NCBI GenBank assembly: GCA_934249265.1
Contig: CAKQKQ010000026.1
Span: 1 to 22,231 of the forward strand
DNA: 22,231 nt
Source: an uncultured Clostridia bacterium
Lineage (GTDB): Bacteria > Bacillota > Clostridia > Christensenellales > Borkfalkiaceae
Direction of reading: 5' to 3'
Positions 1 to 7,324 of the stretch are shown piece by piece. Each line of letters begins with the position of its first letter. Position 1 is the stretch's first letter. Below the pieces are notes generated by a model, which saw only the letters and a list, made by a program, of their open reading frames with translations, was not told the DNA's origin and searched no databases. A program made the translations under genes and the position numbers.

Positions 1-2019
1 CACTTCGGGGTCTTTCATGCTGTATACCGTTGCGCCGACTTTTGTCCAAACGTCTTGTTCGAACTCGCCGTCCGTGCCCGTAAATACAACGCCCCAACGT
101 GGCATAGTGAATTTTTCGCTTTCTTCGCACCACTTCACGTAATAATCGGTCGTTTCGCTAATACCTATATTCGAGCCTGCCGAATTGCCCAAGTGCGGCA
201 TATTTCCCGCCACCAAGACAAAGCCTTTATCGGTGAAATATTTTGCCGTGTTTGCAAAACCCGTCGAGGGCAAAGCGACTACTAAATAACCCGCTTTCGC
301 TATTTCAAAATTGTAATTTCCGTTTATCGAGCCGATTATATAGCCCAAGTTTTCAAAACCGTCGAGCATAAACGCCTTTTCTACGAAATATTCTCTGTCG
401 TCGAATAAAAGCGCGCCGTCGCCGTACTTTCTTACTGCGCAAGTCGTGTTTACCACAGCCATATTATCGAAAAGCGTATCGTCGCCGTGCAAGTTTTTGC
501 TTAAAACAACTTCGTCTAAATTCGGATAATTAAAATCGATCATTCCGTAAGAGCCGTCTTCGTGTATTTGCGCAAAAGTCATCGTGCGCATCCATCTTTC
601 GCCCAAATCGACATGGAAACGCCAATGCGAATTTGAAAAATCTTCGCCCGCGCCCGTGTTTCTCGACGAACAAGCAACCGTCATATTTCCCACGTCTTTG
701 CCGCCGATTAAATCGTAATCGACGAATATTTTAAGCGTAACTCCGTCATAACCGTCTTCGCCCAAAGTCCTTGCTTGACTACTGAGAGCAAGTTTTCCGT
801 TTTGTATCAAACTGTCGAATATACTGTCTCCCCACGAAGTCGTGTTTGCGGCATATTTAGCCCAGCCCGTAAGCGTCAACGGGTTTACCAAAACGTCAAA
901 ACTCTCGCCCGAAATTATGCTCGTTGCCGTGGTTTTTGCTTGAAGGATAATTTCCACATTGTCGCTCATGCCTATCAAACGGTCGTCCGTTTCGCCCGCT
1001 TTGGGAGAAATAATTTCGTCGTCCTCGATGTCTACGGTGATTTCAAAAGCCTTTTCGCCGTAATTAAAATACCAATTGTAGTTGGCGGTATTCGTGTAAT
1101 TTTTGATGAAATACCTTAAATTATTTGCCTTTTCTATATATTTATTGGGTATTTTAACTTCAGTCATCTTTGCTCCGCAATAAACGCAACTCGTGTGCTT
1201 TAAACCTTCTTCTTGTGCCGTCGCGTATTTATCTATTGTGTAAGTTTCGCTTTCTTTGTGGTTTACGTTTACTTTTAACTCCGCTTCCGCTTTGTTCCAA
1301 TTTTGGCTTTCTTCAACCGTAAACGTAACGGTATATCGCCCAGCCGTCAAGTGGTCTTCTTTGTCCCAAACTTCTGTTACTTGACCGAAATCGCTCGTTG
1401 CGACGGGCAATTCTATATGATTACACCAACAATTTAACGGAGTTGTATCTACCGTAATCACGGGTGTTGCCTTGTTTATTATAAAAGTGTAATTAAGGTT
1501 TTTAACGCTGCCGTCTTCCCATTTCGTCTTTAAGGGGTCGTTAAGCGTCACGGTTACGACGTAAGTGCCCGCGTCGATATGCGTGCTGTTAGTCACGACG
1601 TAATCGTCGCTTTGCTCTATTAAGTAAGTCTTTTCCGTTCCGTCGTAAGTGTAAACCGTCGTGTCTTCGAGCGGTTTTTCGACTTCTCTTTTTACCGTCG
1701 CGCTTACGTAAGTAATTTTGTAAGTAGTCTCGAATTTATCGTTGCCTCTTTCGTAAATTACTTTTACTTCGTATTCTCCCTCGGCATTTACGTTGACGAG
1801 CGAATAGTCAACCGTGTACTCGTCGCTTGTAAGTTGCCTTTTTACGCCGTCTTCTTCAAACTCGACGATTAAATCGTCGTAAGTAAATTCTTCGCCGACT
1901 TCAAAGACCGTCTTCGTCGCTTTAACGTATAAATTCGTCTCGATAGTTACGCCGCAGCCGTAGCCGACAAGGCACAAAATCGACAACGCCGTCAATACGA
2001 CAATTGCAAATTTTCTCAT
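1..2019 (-). CDS. Secreted/lipid-anchored protein with Ig-like repeats (3' end outside window)
   Basis: An open frame of 673 codons runs from the ATG at 2017-2019 to the left edge of the window, so the C-terminus is missing. GGAGGT lies 6 nt before the ATG. Residues 1-22 form a signal peptide with a Lys/Arg start and a hydrophobic core, ending GYGC; this resembles a weak lipobox, so lipid anchoring is possible but not certain. Then come beta-rich, Ig-like segments: an early one beginning around VFEVGEEFTYDDL, and an MBG-like repeat with YDGTEKTY, AGTYVVTVTL and FIINKATP. A small CVYCGAKMTEVKIP motif follows, of the kind common in surface proteins of gut Bacillota (NHxx...CxxCGxxxxExIP). The remaining 350 residues are Gly/Asp/Asn-rich and I do not recognise them. 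Role inferred: cell-surface or extracellular, possibly glycan or adhesion related. Confidence 0.8.
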   Translation of the reverse strand, partial: MRKFAIVVLTALSILCLVGYGCGVTIETNLYVKATKTVFEVGEEFTYDDLIVEFEEDGVKRQLTSDEYTVDYSLVNVNAEGEYEVKVIYERGNDKFETTYKITYVSATVKREVEKPLEDTTVYTYDGTEKTYLIEQSDDYVVTNSTHIDAGTYVVTVTLNDPLKTKWEDGSVKNLNYTFIINKATPVITVDTTPLNCWCNHIELPVATSDFGQVTEVWDKEDHLTAGRYTVTFTVEESQNWNKAEAELKVNVNHKESETYTIDKYATAQEEGLKHTSCVYCGAKMTEVKIPNKYIEKANNLRYFIKNYTNTANYNWYFNYGEKAFEITVDIEDDEIISPKAGETDDRLIGMSDNVEIILQAKTTATSIISGESFDVLVNPLTLTGWAKYAANTTSWGDSIFDSLIQNGKLALSSQARTLGEDGYDGVTLKIFVDYDLIGGKDVGNMTVACSSRNTGAGEDFSNSHWRFHVDLGERWMRTMTFAQIHEDGSYGMIDFNYPNLDEVVLSKNLHGDDTLFDNMAVVNTTCAVRKYGDGALLFDDREYFVEKAFMLDGFENLGYIIGSINGNYNFEIAKAGYLVVALPSTGFANTAKYFTDKGFVLVAGNMPHLGNSAGSNIGISETTDYYVKWCEESEKFTMPRWGVVFTGTDGEFEQDVWTKVGATVYSMKDPEV

Positions 2020-2155
2020 ATTTTACCTCCGTTTATCTTGTTTTTATCTTTACCTTTTACCTTACAGCCGTTTTTGTTTACATTCGCCCGTAAAAAGACG
2101 CTTGTTAAACTCGGCTTGTAGTTTTGCGATAAAACCCAACGCTAAAATAAATTGT

Positions 2156-2176
2156 AAACCTTTGCAAGCAAGGTTT
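2156..2176 (-). promoter_or_regulatory. 5' UTR hairpin of the secreted-protein mRNA
   Basis: AAACCTT (2156-2162) and AAGGTTT (2170-2176) are perfect inverted repeats around a 7-nt loop. They would sit at the very 5' end of the minus-strand transcript starting near 2181, as a possible 5'-stabilising hairpin. There is no T-tract, so it is not a terminator. Confidence 0.35.
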
Positions 2177-2187
2177 TAATTATTTAT

Positions 2188-2216
2188 ATTGTATACTATA
2201 TTTTACTTGTTTTCAA
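2188..2216 (-). promoter_or_regulatory. Sigma-A promoter of the secreted-protein gene
   Basis: On the minus strand TTGAAA (2216-2211) is followed after exactly 17 bp by TACAAT (2193-2188). Transcription would start near 2181 and leave a 5' UTR of about 160 nt before the ATG at 2019. Confidence 0.6.
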
Positions 2217-2284
2217 TATAAAATTTTGGCAACATTACGACCAATATTTACTAAATTTTTAAACCGAATTAATTTTTTCAACTA

Positions 2285-2313
2285 TTGACACTTACGATTT
2301 TTAATGTTATCAT
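2285..2313 (+). promoter_or_regulatory. Sigma-A promoter, probably giving a leaderless mRNA
   Basis: A perfect TTGACA (2285-2290), a 17-bp spacer and TATCAT (2308-2313, 5 of 6 consensus) place the expected start point at 2319-2321. That coincides with the A of the ATG at 2320. No Shine-Dalgarno sequence lies before the ATG. Confidence 0.65.
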
Positions 2314-2319
2314 TATTTT

Positions 2320-3357
2320 ATGAAAAACACTTTAGACAAAGAAAACAAAATTACAAACACCGAAGTTTTAGCGCAAGACGATTTGCGCGATTTAACAGGC
2401 ATTCCCAAAATAAATTCTTTTGAATTTGCCGCGTTTAGAGATGACGATTGCGATAAAATCGTCAATGCGTGCCAAGCACTCGGCAATAAAGAGAGGTTTT
2501 GCATACTCAAACGTTTACTCTTAACGCCCATGACTTTGGTGGAAATTGTCAACGAGTTCGGCTTGTCCAACTCTTCGGTAATGTACCACTTAAAACTGCT
2601 TATCGACGCGGGGTTTGTAAAGGCGTCGTATTTACCGTCGAAAAAAGGCAAGACGCAATTGTTTTATTCCTCTTTATACGTGTTGAATATCGATTTTTTC
2701 AAAAAAGTGTTTACACCCGCTTTCTCGACGATAAGAAAATCAGTCCCCGTCGGAGCATACACCGACGCGTATTTCGACGCCAATTTCAGAATAAGAGACA
2801 AAGACACGAATATGTGTTTGCGCTTTAATAAAAACGACGTGTTCAACAACCAACGTTTTAACGCTAACTCGCTTTGGACAGAGTGCGGATTTGTGGAATA
2901 CTCTTTTTCAAACGATTTTATCGACGAAAACAATATTTCAAAATTGAAAAGAATAGATTTTTCTGTGGAAGTTTGCTCCGAAGTGTTTTTATACAGAAAC
3001 GACTATAAAAGCGAAATTTTCTTTTATATAAACGGGATAGAATTGTGTTCTTTCATATCTTCGGGCGATTACGGCGAAAGGCGCGGCAAATACACTGAAG
3101 AAATTATACCGCCGACTAATTCTCAATACGGAAATTACGTAAACGTTGCGGTGACAAACGAGGGCGTGCTTTTAAACGAAAAACTTGTAAATACCGCCGT
3201 CACTCTTTCGGATTTGCATTTGATTAAGGACAATAAAATCAAATTTAAGTTGGGAAATAAAAAAGATTCTCCGCAAAACGGAGGGTTTAATATCTTCGGC
3301 AAAGGCATCGGCGAACACAATATCGATATCGAATTGGCTGCCGTATTTGAAGAATAA
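2320..3357 (+). CDS. ArsR-type winged-helix regulator with large C-terminal sensor-like domain
   Basis: 345 residues. Residues about 45-120 form an ArsR-like winged helix: ACQALGNKERFCILKRLL, then TLVEIVNEFGLSNSSVMYHLKLLIDAGFV, then a wing with KKGKTQLFY. Residues about 150-345 form a beta-rich domain with GDYGERRGKYT and an NSQYGNYV stretch. From memory this resembles the COG4189-type predicted regulators, whose C-terminal half looks like a ligand-binding beta sandwich; the ligand is unknown. The start is chosen because the frame opens at this ATG and the next Met (residue 71) lies inside the HTH. The promoter puts the transcript start on the ATG itself. The gene diverges from the secreted-protein gene, so it may control that gene and itself; this is inference from position only. 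Confidence 0.8.
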   Translation: MKNTLDKENKITNTEVLAQDDLRDLTGIPKINSFEFAAFRDDDCDKIVNACQALGNKERFCILKRLLLTPMTLVEIVNEFGLSNSSVMYHLKLLIDAGFVKASYLPSKKGKTQLFYSSLYVLNIDFFKKVFTPAFSTIRKSVPVGAYTDAYFDANFRIRDKDTNMCLRFNKNDVFNNQRFNANSLWTECGFVEYSFSNDFIDENNISKLKRIDFSVEVCSEVFLYRNDYKSEIFFYINGIELCSFISSGDYGERRGKYTEEIIPPTNSQYGNYVNVAVTNEGVLLNEKLVNTAVTLSDLHLIKDNKIKFKLGNKKDSPQNGGFNIFGKGIGEHNIDIELAAVFEE

Positions 3358-3674
3358 TTTATTGAGCAGGATTTTAACGCGATTTCCGAATATTTGATAA
3401 TTTGTTTTTAATATTTATAATACTTTTAGCCCCGACCAACTCGTTGGTACGGAAATAATAACTTTTTAATAAATTTTCTCGGCAAAAAATGGCATTTAAT
3501 TAATTGTCGATTTTAAAAATGCCGAACGATTACCGTCTTTTTACACGCAACCGCGCTTAACTTAATAAAAAGTCGATTTGCAAAACGACAGATTTATATT
3601 TGTAAACGACCGACGTATAAAAATTATTTAATTTATTTCTACCGTTTAAACGACAAAAAACTGTTTGAATATAA
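3358..3674. other. Intergenic region without a gene
   Basis: AT-rich spacer after the ArsR-type gene. I see no coding frame with a ribosome site. The only structure is a small palindrome, ACCAAC-TC-GTTGGT (3435-3448). Confidence 0.5.
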
Positions 3675-3705
3675 AAAAACCGCGCTCTGCTCGAGTACGG
3701 TTTTT
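3675..3705. terminator. Bidirectional intrinsic terminator
   Basis: AAAAACCG (3675-3682) pairs with CGGTTTTT (3698-3705), with an inner CTC/GAG pairing. A-runs and T-runs flank the stem, so it can work in both directions. It lies between the converging ArsR-type gene (end 3357) and ATC-hydrolase gene (end 3837). Confidence 0.65.
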
Positions 3706-3836
3706 ATTCTATGAGTTTTTGTTATATTGTTTTTTATTGTGTGATTTTTTTATTGCATTGATTTGTTATTTATAAGGTGTCGTTTTCAACATCTTTAATT
3801 TTCTTTGCGGGAACACCGCTCATTTTCCTTTGTAGA

Positions 3837-4475
3837 TTATTGTTCTTTATGTTTTTCTTGGGCGTTCCTATAAAAATAAAAATCACATTTATCACTGCCG
3901 CGCCCTATCGTGCCTTGCCTCTCGAAAGTAATGCCGCACATATCTCCGTAAACGCGGTCGTCACTAAAACAGAAAGTGCTCGTCAGTTCTTTGCAACCCA
4001 AAAGTTCGCAATACTTTGCATAAGGGCATTGCAAAACGTCAACCTTATAATGCTTGTTGTCGTATTCGATTTCCTCAAATTCAAACCCCGCATCGCCGTT
4101 GAACATAGTGCCGACCATTTTATGAAAAATCTTAAAAAACAACGGGCGAATAAAAGGTATCTTCGTTGCGACATGCAAACGCTTTCTGTCGGGTTCTACG
4201 CCAATTTTTACAGCGTTTTCTATCAATGCTATGGCTTCTTCGCGAGGGATATATTTAATCATCTGCAGATAAATAGCCGCACGCGGGAAAATCATACGCT
4301 CGGTATGTACTTTTTCCTTTTTTGAAAGCCCTTTATACTCGTCGCACCATTTATTGCAAAGGTTTACCGCATCGTCAAGTAAAACGTCGGTCTGCTTATC
4401 GCCGATTTTCTTACTTACTTCATTCAAGAGAAATGAAAACCCGCCAAGTTTTTTATAATACCTTTTATTGATCAT
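3837..4475 (-). CDS. L-2-amino-thiazoline-4-carboxylic acid hydrolase family protein
   Basis: 212 residues with a predicted helical N-terminal half. The C-terminal signature of the ATC hydrolase family is clear: VLQCPYAKYCELLGCKEL (Cys near 150 and 155), TSTFCFSDD, then ITFERQGTIGRGSDKCDFYF ahead of a short charged tail. Characterised members hydrolyse the thiazoline ring to give S-carbamyl-cysteine in L-cysteine formation, but most family members in Clostridia are untested and the substrate here is unknown. No signal peptide. GAGGGA lies about 9 nt before the ATG. It stands alone with its own promoter (4579-4607). A 9-bp inverted repeat (ATTGTAAAA 4497-4505 / TTTTACAAT 4550-4558) lies in the 5' UTR upstream of the ribosome site. 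Confidence 0.8.
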   Translation of the reverse strand: MINKRYYKKLGGFSFLLNEVSKKIGDKQTDVLLDDAVNLCNKWCDEYKGLSKKEKVHTERMIFPRAAIYLQMIKYIPREEAIALIENAVKIGVEPDRKRLHVATKIPFIRPLFFKIFHKMVGTMFNGDAGFEFEEIEYDNKHYKVDVLQCPYAKYCELLGCKELTSTFCFSDDRVYGDMCGITFERQGTIGRGSDKCDFYFYRNAQEKHKEQ

Positions 4476-4578
4476 AGTTTTATTCCCTCACGCTCGATTG
4501 TAAAACGTCTACTCTTTGTTTGGCTTTAAACTTGCTTTTTCGTAATAGATTTTACAATTACAACTATTTTTTTGTATG

Positions 4579-4607
4579 ATTATACTACATTCAGTCAAAT
4601 TTTTCAA
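4579..4607 (-). promoter_or_regulatory. Sigma-A promoter of the ATC-hydrolase family gene
   Basis: Minus strand TTGAAA (4607-4602), 17-bp spacer, perfect TATAAT (4584-4579). The predicted start near 4572 gives a UTR of about 97 nt. Confidence 0.7.
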
Positions 4608-4634
4608 GTCGTATATATAATGCGTTTTTAGACG

Positions 4635-4676
4635 AAAAAAGCCGACACCGCTATTTCCGCAAAATGTCGACTTTTT
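4635..4676 (-). terminator. Terminator of tRNA-Thr
   Basis: Minus-strand AGTCGACA pairs with TGTCGGCT (one G-T), flanked by an A-run and followed by at least six T. It begins 5 nt past the CCA end of the tRNA. Confidence 0.7.
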
Positions 4677-4680
4677 ATTA

Positions 4681-4756
4681 TGGAGCTACTAGGCAGACTC
4701 GAACTGCCGACCTGCTGATTACGAATCAGCTGCTCTACCGACTGAGCCATAGTAGC
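4681..4756 (-). tRNA. tRNA-Thr (anticodon CGT)
   Basis: 76 nt including an encoded CCA (4683-4681). The acceptor stem GCTACTA/TAGTAGC pairs fully. D arm GCTC/GAGC, anticodon stem GCTGA/TCAGC with loop TTCGTAA giving anticodon CGT (reads ACG), T arm GGCAG/CTGCC with loop TTCGAGT. A promoter lies just upstream and an intrinsic terminator just downstream. Confidence 0.95.
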
Positions 4757-4772
4757 AACAAGTTACTTAATA

Positions 4773-4801
4773 AATATATAACATTAATCGAAAAAAAGCA
4801 A
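4773..4801 (-). promoter_or_regulatory. Probable promoter of tRNA-Thr
   Basis: Minus strand TTGCTT (4801-4796), 17 bp, TATATT (4778-4773). The predicted start is about 10 nt before the tRNA. The -35 match is only 4 of 6. Confidence 0.45.
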
Positions 4802-4869
4802 GCAATCTGATTAAAATTATTAAAATTTTTTAAAAAAGTCATTTTTTTTCGCAAAGTGGTTTAATTTGA

Positions 4870-4898
4870 TTGAAAGATTTAAAAAATCGTGCTATAAT
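4870..4898 (+). promoter_or_regulatory. Promoter of tRNA-Ser
   Basis: TTGAAA (4870-4875), 17-bp spacer, perfect TATAAT (4893-4898) with an extended TGC in front. The predicted start near 4905 is about 20 nt before the mature tRNA end. Confidence 0.8.
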
Positions 4899-4924
4899 AA
4901 GCAAGCAATTTAATTAGAAGACAT

Positions 4925-5013
4925 GGAAACGTATCGAAGAGGTCATAACGGCCCTGACTCGAAATCAGGTATACAGCAATGTATCGTGGGTTCGAATCCC
5001 ACCGTTTCCGCCA
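4925..5013 (+). tRNA. tRNA-Ser (anticodon CGA)
   Basis: 89 nt including encoded CCA (5011-5013). The acceptor stem GGAAACG/CGTTTCC pairs fully. The anticodon arm CCTGA/TCAGG has loop CTCGAAA, anticodon CGA (reads UCG). A long variable arm marks a class II tRNA, and the T arm GTGGG/CCCAC has loop TTCGAAT. Its 3' part is overlapped antisense by the recombinase gene ending at 4965, so it is the likely integration target of the island on its right. Confidence 0.95.
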
Positions 5014-6302
5014 AGTGAAACTCGTTTGAACTTTTGAGGTTCAAGCGAGTTTTTCTCGTTTTTGGCGGTTGTTTTGCTCTTTTTTTCGATTTTTTCGCCT
5101 ATACCGGCAAGCAAATCGTCGGTATCCTTTCTTGTTATCGCCGCCGGGTGATTTGTATCGGTGTTATAGAAAATCAGAATCTTATCGTCGTACAATACGA
5201 CGCGATTTATAAACGAGTTGAAAAACTCGTTTTTTTCTTGGTCGTTTTCATATTTTCTATGGACAAAGAAATTCAGAAACGCCTTTACTTTATCTACTTC
5301 GAGCGGTTTTATCTGTTTTGCCTTTTCAAACGATATTTTCGCTTCTAATTCGTCCTTTTGCGCTTCAAGAGCAATCAGTCTGTCTTTTGCAGATTTCGTG
5401 ATTAAGCCCTGTTCTATGGCGGATAAAAGCGAATTTATCGCCTTTTCTTTGCCTTTCAATTCGTTTTCAAGATTTTCAAGCGTTGCCGTTTTCGTTATTT
5501 CGGAATTGAATTTCGTTACGACCTGTTCGGCGACATCTTGTATCACCTGCGGCTGTAAAACGTAATCAATCGTTGTTTTGAAAACCAAATCTTCCAGTTC
5601 CTGTTGTCTGTAACTTTTCTTATTGCAACGGTGTTTGTTTTTCTTACGTCCAAAACATTTATAATAGTGGTGAAGTTTGCCAGTCTGGCTCGTTCCCGTC
5701 TCGGCGGTCATCAAACTTCCACAGTATCCACAAAATAATTTTCCGCTTAAAATATACGGCTTTCCGCTCTTGGTTGCTCTCGGTTTGTGCTTGTGTTCGT
5801 CCATTATTGCGTTACAATCGAAAAACAACTTTTCATCCACGATCGGCGGAATTACGTTTTCGTAAATAACTCCGTGAGAATTATAAACGCCTATGTATTT
5901 TTCGTTACGGATAATTCTCGCAAAACTGTTCATATTGAACGGCGAACCGGCTTTTGTCTTTATGCCTTGCGCATTAAGTCGGTCTATAATTTCCTTTGCT
6001 TTCTCGCCGTTTTTCTTTAATTTTGCCTTGTAATTCGCGCTGTCGTAACGGTTGCGGGCAAATCTGTCCAACTGATAAACGAGAACGTAATCGAAATTTT
6101 TCTTCTTGCTGTCCTCGATCATTCTTAAAAATTCGGGGCGTTTATCCGTCGTTCCCGTAAGCGCACGGTCTATGTATTCGGCTATCACGAGATAATCGTT
6201 GCGACGGGCATAGTCGTAACATTCGCGAAGTTGTCCTTCGATTGACTGTTCGGTCTGACTATGAGAACTGAATCTTGCATATATAACGACTCTTTTTTTC
6301 AT
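4965..6302 (-). CDS. Serine recombinase with an internal deletion, ending inside tRNA-Ser
   Basis: 445 residues. The resolvase domain has VVIYARFSSHSQTEQS with the likely nucleophile Ser12 and Arg10, and LDRFAR (Asp79, Arg80, Arg83). At residues 98-101 the protein jumps from KLKKNG, normally mid-catalytic domain, to EKAKEIIDRLNAQGIKT, which belongs to the recombinase domain. Intact relatives carry about 100 residues here, including the rest of the catalytic domain and the long dimer helix. After the gap come RIIRNEKYIGVY, a zinc ribbon (Cys191, Cys194, Cys216, Cys226) and a coiled coil near 240-350. The last 15 residues (GGNGGIRTHD and onward) are antisense translation of tRNA-Ser, and the residues before them are antisense to its terminator. 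The start overlaps the upstream ORF by ATGA. It is probably catalytically dead, though in frame. Confidence 0.85.
   Translation of the reverse strand: MKKRVVIYARFSSHSQTEQSIEGQLRECYDYARRNDYLVIAEYIDRALTGTTDKRPEFLRMIEDSKKKNFDYVLVYQLDRFARNRYDSANYKAKLKKNGEKAKEIIDRLNAQGIKTKAGSPFNMNSFARIIRNEKYIGVYNSHGVIYENVIPPIVDEKLFFDCNAIMDEHKHKPRATKSGKPYILSGKLFCGYCGSLMTAETGTSQTGKLHHYYKCFGRKKNKHRCNKKSYRQQELEDLVFKTTIDYVLQPQVIQDVAEQVVTKFNSEITKTATLENLENELKGKEKAINSLLSAIEQGLITKSAKDRLIALEAQKDELEAKISFEKAKQIKPLEVDKVKAFLNFFVHRKYENDQEKNEFFNSFINRVVLYDDKILIFYNTDTNHPAAITRKDTDDLLAGIGEKIEKKSKTTAKNEKNSLEPQKFKRVSLGGNGGIRTHDTLLYT
5018..5054 (+). terminator. Terminator of tRNA-Ser inside the recombinase frame
   Basis: A 14-bp stem (5018-5031 with 5039-5052, one G-T pair) with loop TTTTGAG and a short T-run. 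It starts 5 nt past the tRNA CCA and overlaps the recombinase coding sequence on the other strand. Confidence 0.75.
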
Positions 6303-6499
6303 TTTATCTCCTTCTTCCCGAATACGTTTTCGGGCGTAAGCGCGTCGATATTGCCTCCGCCGTTTACAAAATCGAGCAGTATTCCGGCAAGAATATCCGC
6401 GCTTGTTTTTATTCTTTCTTTCGGCAGGTCGAGCCTGCCTTTTTCAATTTCTCCCGTAGCAAACGTTATTTCTACGGTGTTGTCTTGCATCCGCTTCAA
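6299..6499 (-). CDS. Small hypothetical protein coupled to the recombinase
   Basis: 66 codons from a TTG at 6499, or 63 from an ATG at 6490; neither has a clear ribosome site. The sequence reads VEITFATGEIEKGRLDLPKERIKTSADILAGILLDF and I do not recognise it. The stop TGA overlaps the recombinase ATG (ATGA at 6302-6299), a strong sign of translational coupling in one operon. It may belong to recombinase accessory functions; that is inference from position. Confidence 0.5.
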   Translation of the reverse strand: MKRMQDNTVEITFATGEIEKGRLDLPKERIKTSADILAGILLDFVNGGGNIDALTPENVFGKKEIK

Positions 6500-6563
6500 T
6501 CGTCATTGTTATTGCGCGGATACTATGTTCTCTTTCCCGGTGGCTGTTATGTTCTTTCGCCAT
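6444..6563 (-). CDS. Possible 39-residue ORF upstream of the recombinase genes
   Basis: ATG at 6563-6561 with a strong GGAGGA (6580-6575), 11 nt away, which is a little long. The peptide begins MAKEHNSHREREHSIRAI and is rich in His and Arg. It overlaps the next ORF in another frame by about 55 nt, so either translation hands over between frames or the two are parts of one frameshifted gene. Low certainty. Confidence 0.3.
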   Translation of the reverse strand: MAKEHNSHREREHSIRAITMTIEADARQHRRNNVCYGRN

Positions 6564-6657
6564 TTGCCGCAAAATCCTCCTTTAAGATTTTCGCGCAGCG
6601 GAAACACAGCCCGTCGATAGCCTTGGGTTATTCGGCTTGCTCGGTTTCGTACGCGAA

Positions 6658-6951
6658 TTATTTTTTATTCTTTTCTTCGTTAAATTTTTTCAGTTCAAAC
6701 TCGAAAAAATCGTCGTAGCCGTCCACCATCTTACCGAGATTCACATCTTTCGACGCCACCTCGTCAAACAATGCCTTGTAGCCTTCTTCTATGAGTTGAA
6801 CTTTTGTATAGCCGTATCGTTTCAGAAAGTCGTTTATTTCTTCCGCGAACGCCCTCGGAACGCTTGTTCCCCAAACGATACTTTTTGCCTTGCGTTCTTC
6901 TTTGTGCTTATCCTCGTACCTTTTGTCCTTTTCACTTCTCGATTTTGCCAT
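6658..6951 (-). CDS. Ribbon-helix-helix-like small protein, first gene of the recombinase operon
   Basis: 97 residues starting at ATG 6951-6949, chosen over the longer frame because GGAGG lies 9 nt before it. A charged N-terminus (MAKSRSEKDKRYEDKHKEE) leads to a strand-helix-turn-helix pattern, IVWGTSVPRAF AEEINDFLKRYG YTKVQLIEEGYKALFDEV. This fits the MetJ/Arc ribbon-helix-helix fold, a family that binds DNA as dimers at inverted repeats. A 10-bp inverted repeat covers the predicted transcription start of its own operon, so autoregulation of the recombinase operon is likely by inference. Alternatively it is an accessory or excision factor. Confidence 0.6.
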   Translation of the reverse strand: MAKSRSEKDKRYEDKHKEERKAKSIVWGTSVPRAFAEEINDFLKRYGYTKVQLIEEGYKALFDEVASKDVNLGKMVDGYDDFFEFELKKFNEEKNKK

Positions 6952-6973
6952 AGCGTAAAACCTCCGTAAATAT

Positions 6974-6995
6974 ATCATCGTATCAATACGACGAT
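6974..6995 (-). promoter_or_regulatory. Operator-like inverted repeat over the recombinase-operon start point
   Basis: ATCATCGTAT (6974-6983), 2-bp centre, ATACGACGAT (6986-6995): ten base pairs with one mismatch. It abuts the -10 box at 6999 and covers the predicted start near 6992. Confidence 0.55.
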
Positions 6996-6998
6996 TAT

Positions 6999-7027
6999 AT
7001 TTTACCGTATTTACTTATCGAAGTCAA
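6999..7027 (-). promoter_or_regulatory. Promoter of the recombinase operon
   Basis: Minus strand TTGACT (7027-7022), 17-bp spacer, TAAAAT (7004-6999). The UTR to the ATG at 6951 is about 40 nt. Confidence 0.7.
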
Positions 7028-7324
7028 GCTCTTTTCTGTGAACAAAGGCATAAAGAGTGCAAAATTTTTGTTTTAGAGTAGCGATTTTTTCGTTCTGAGA
7101 AAAGTCGGTTTCCGACTTGTTCAAGCCTGCGATTTTCCGATAGTTTGGAAAATCCTTATCCTGCTTGTTTTTTGGAGTCGAATACCTAACTATTTTCTTG
7201 TCGATTTCGCGTTATTATCCTTTGCAGATTCTTTAACTTGTGTTTGGCTTCATCGTTTTCACTCCTTATTTCGATTGTTTTTTCAATTATCCCTTTATGA
7301 GCAACAGCCGAGAAACTTCTCTCT
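7028..7324. other. Intergenic region with small hairpins, no convincing gene
   Basis: Two 7-bp inverted repeats without T-runs are visible: AAGTCGG/CCGACTT (7102-7118) and ATTTTCC/GGAAAAT (7132-7153). On the minus strand a good ribosome site (AAGGAGTG) precedes a six-residue ORF (MKPNTS), probably a relic. A minus-strand frame near 7390-7200 stays open for about 60 codons without a start codon. Confidence 0.4.

Noticed and set aside
55..1119. Plus-strand ORFs at 55-285 and 775-1119
   Set aside because: They lie opposite the long secreted-protein gene, which has a ribosome site, signal peptide and recognisable repeats. The ORFs have none of these.
4965..5010. GGNGGIRTHD C-terminal motif as a functional recombinase tail
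   Set aside because: It is the complement of tRNA-Ser and a known kind of translation artefact, not a protein motif.
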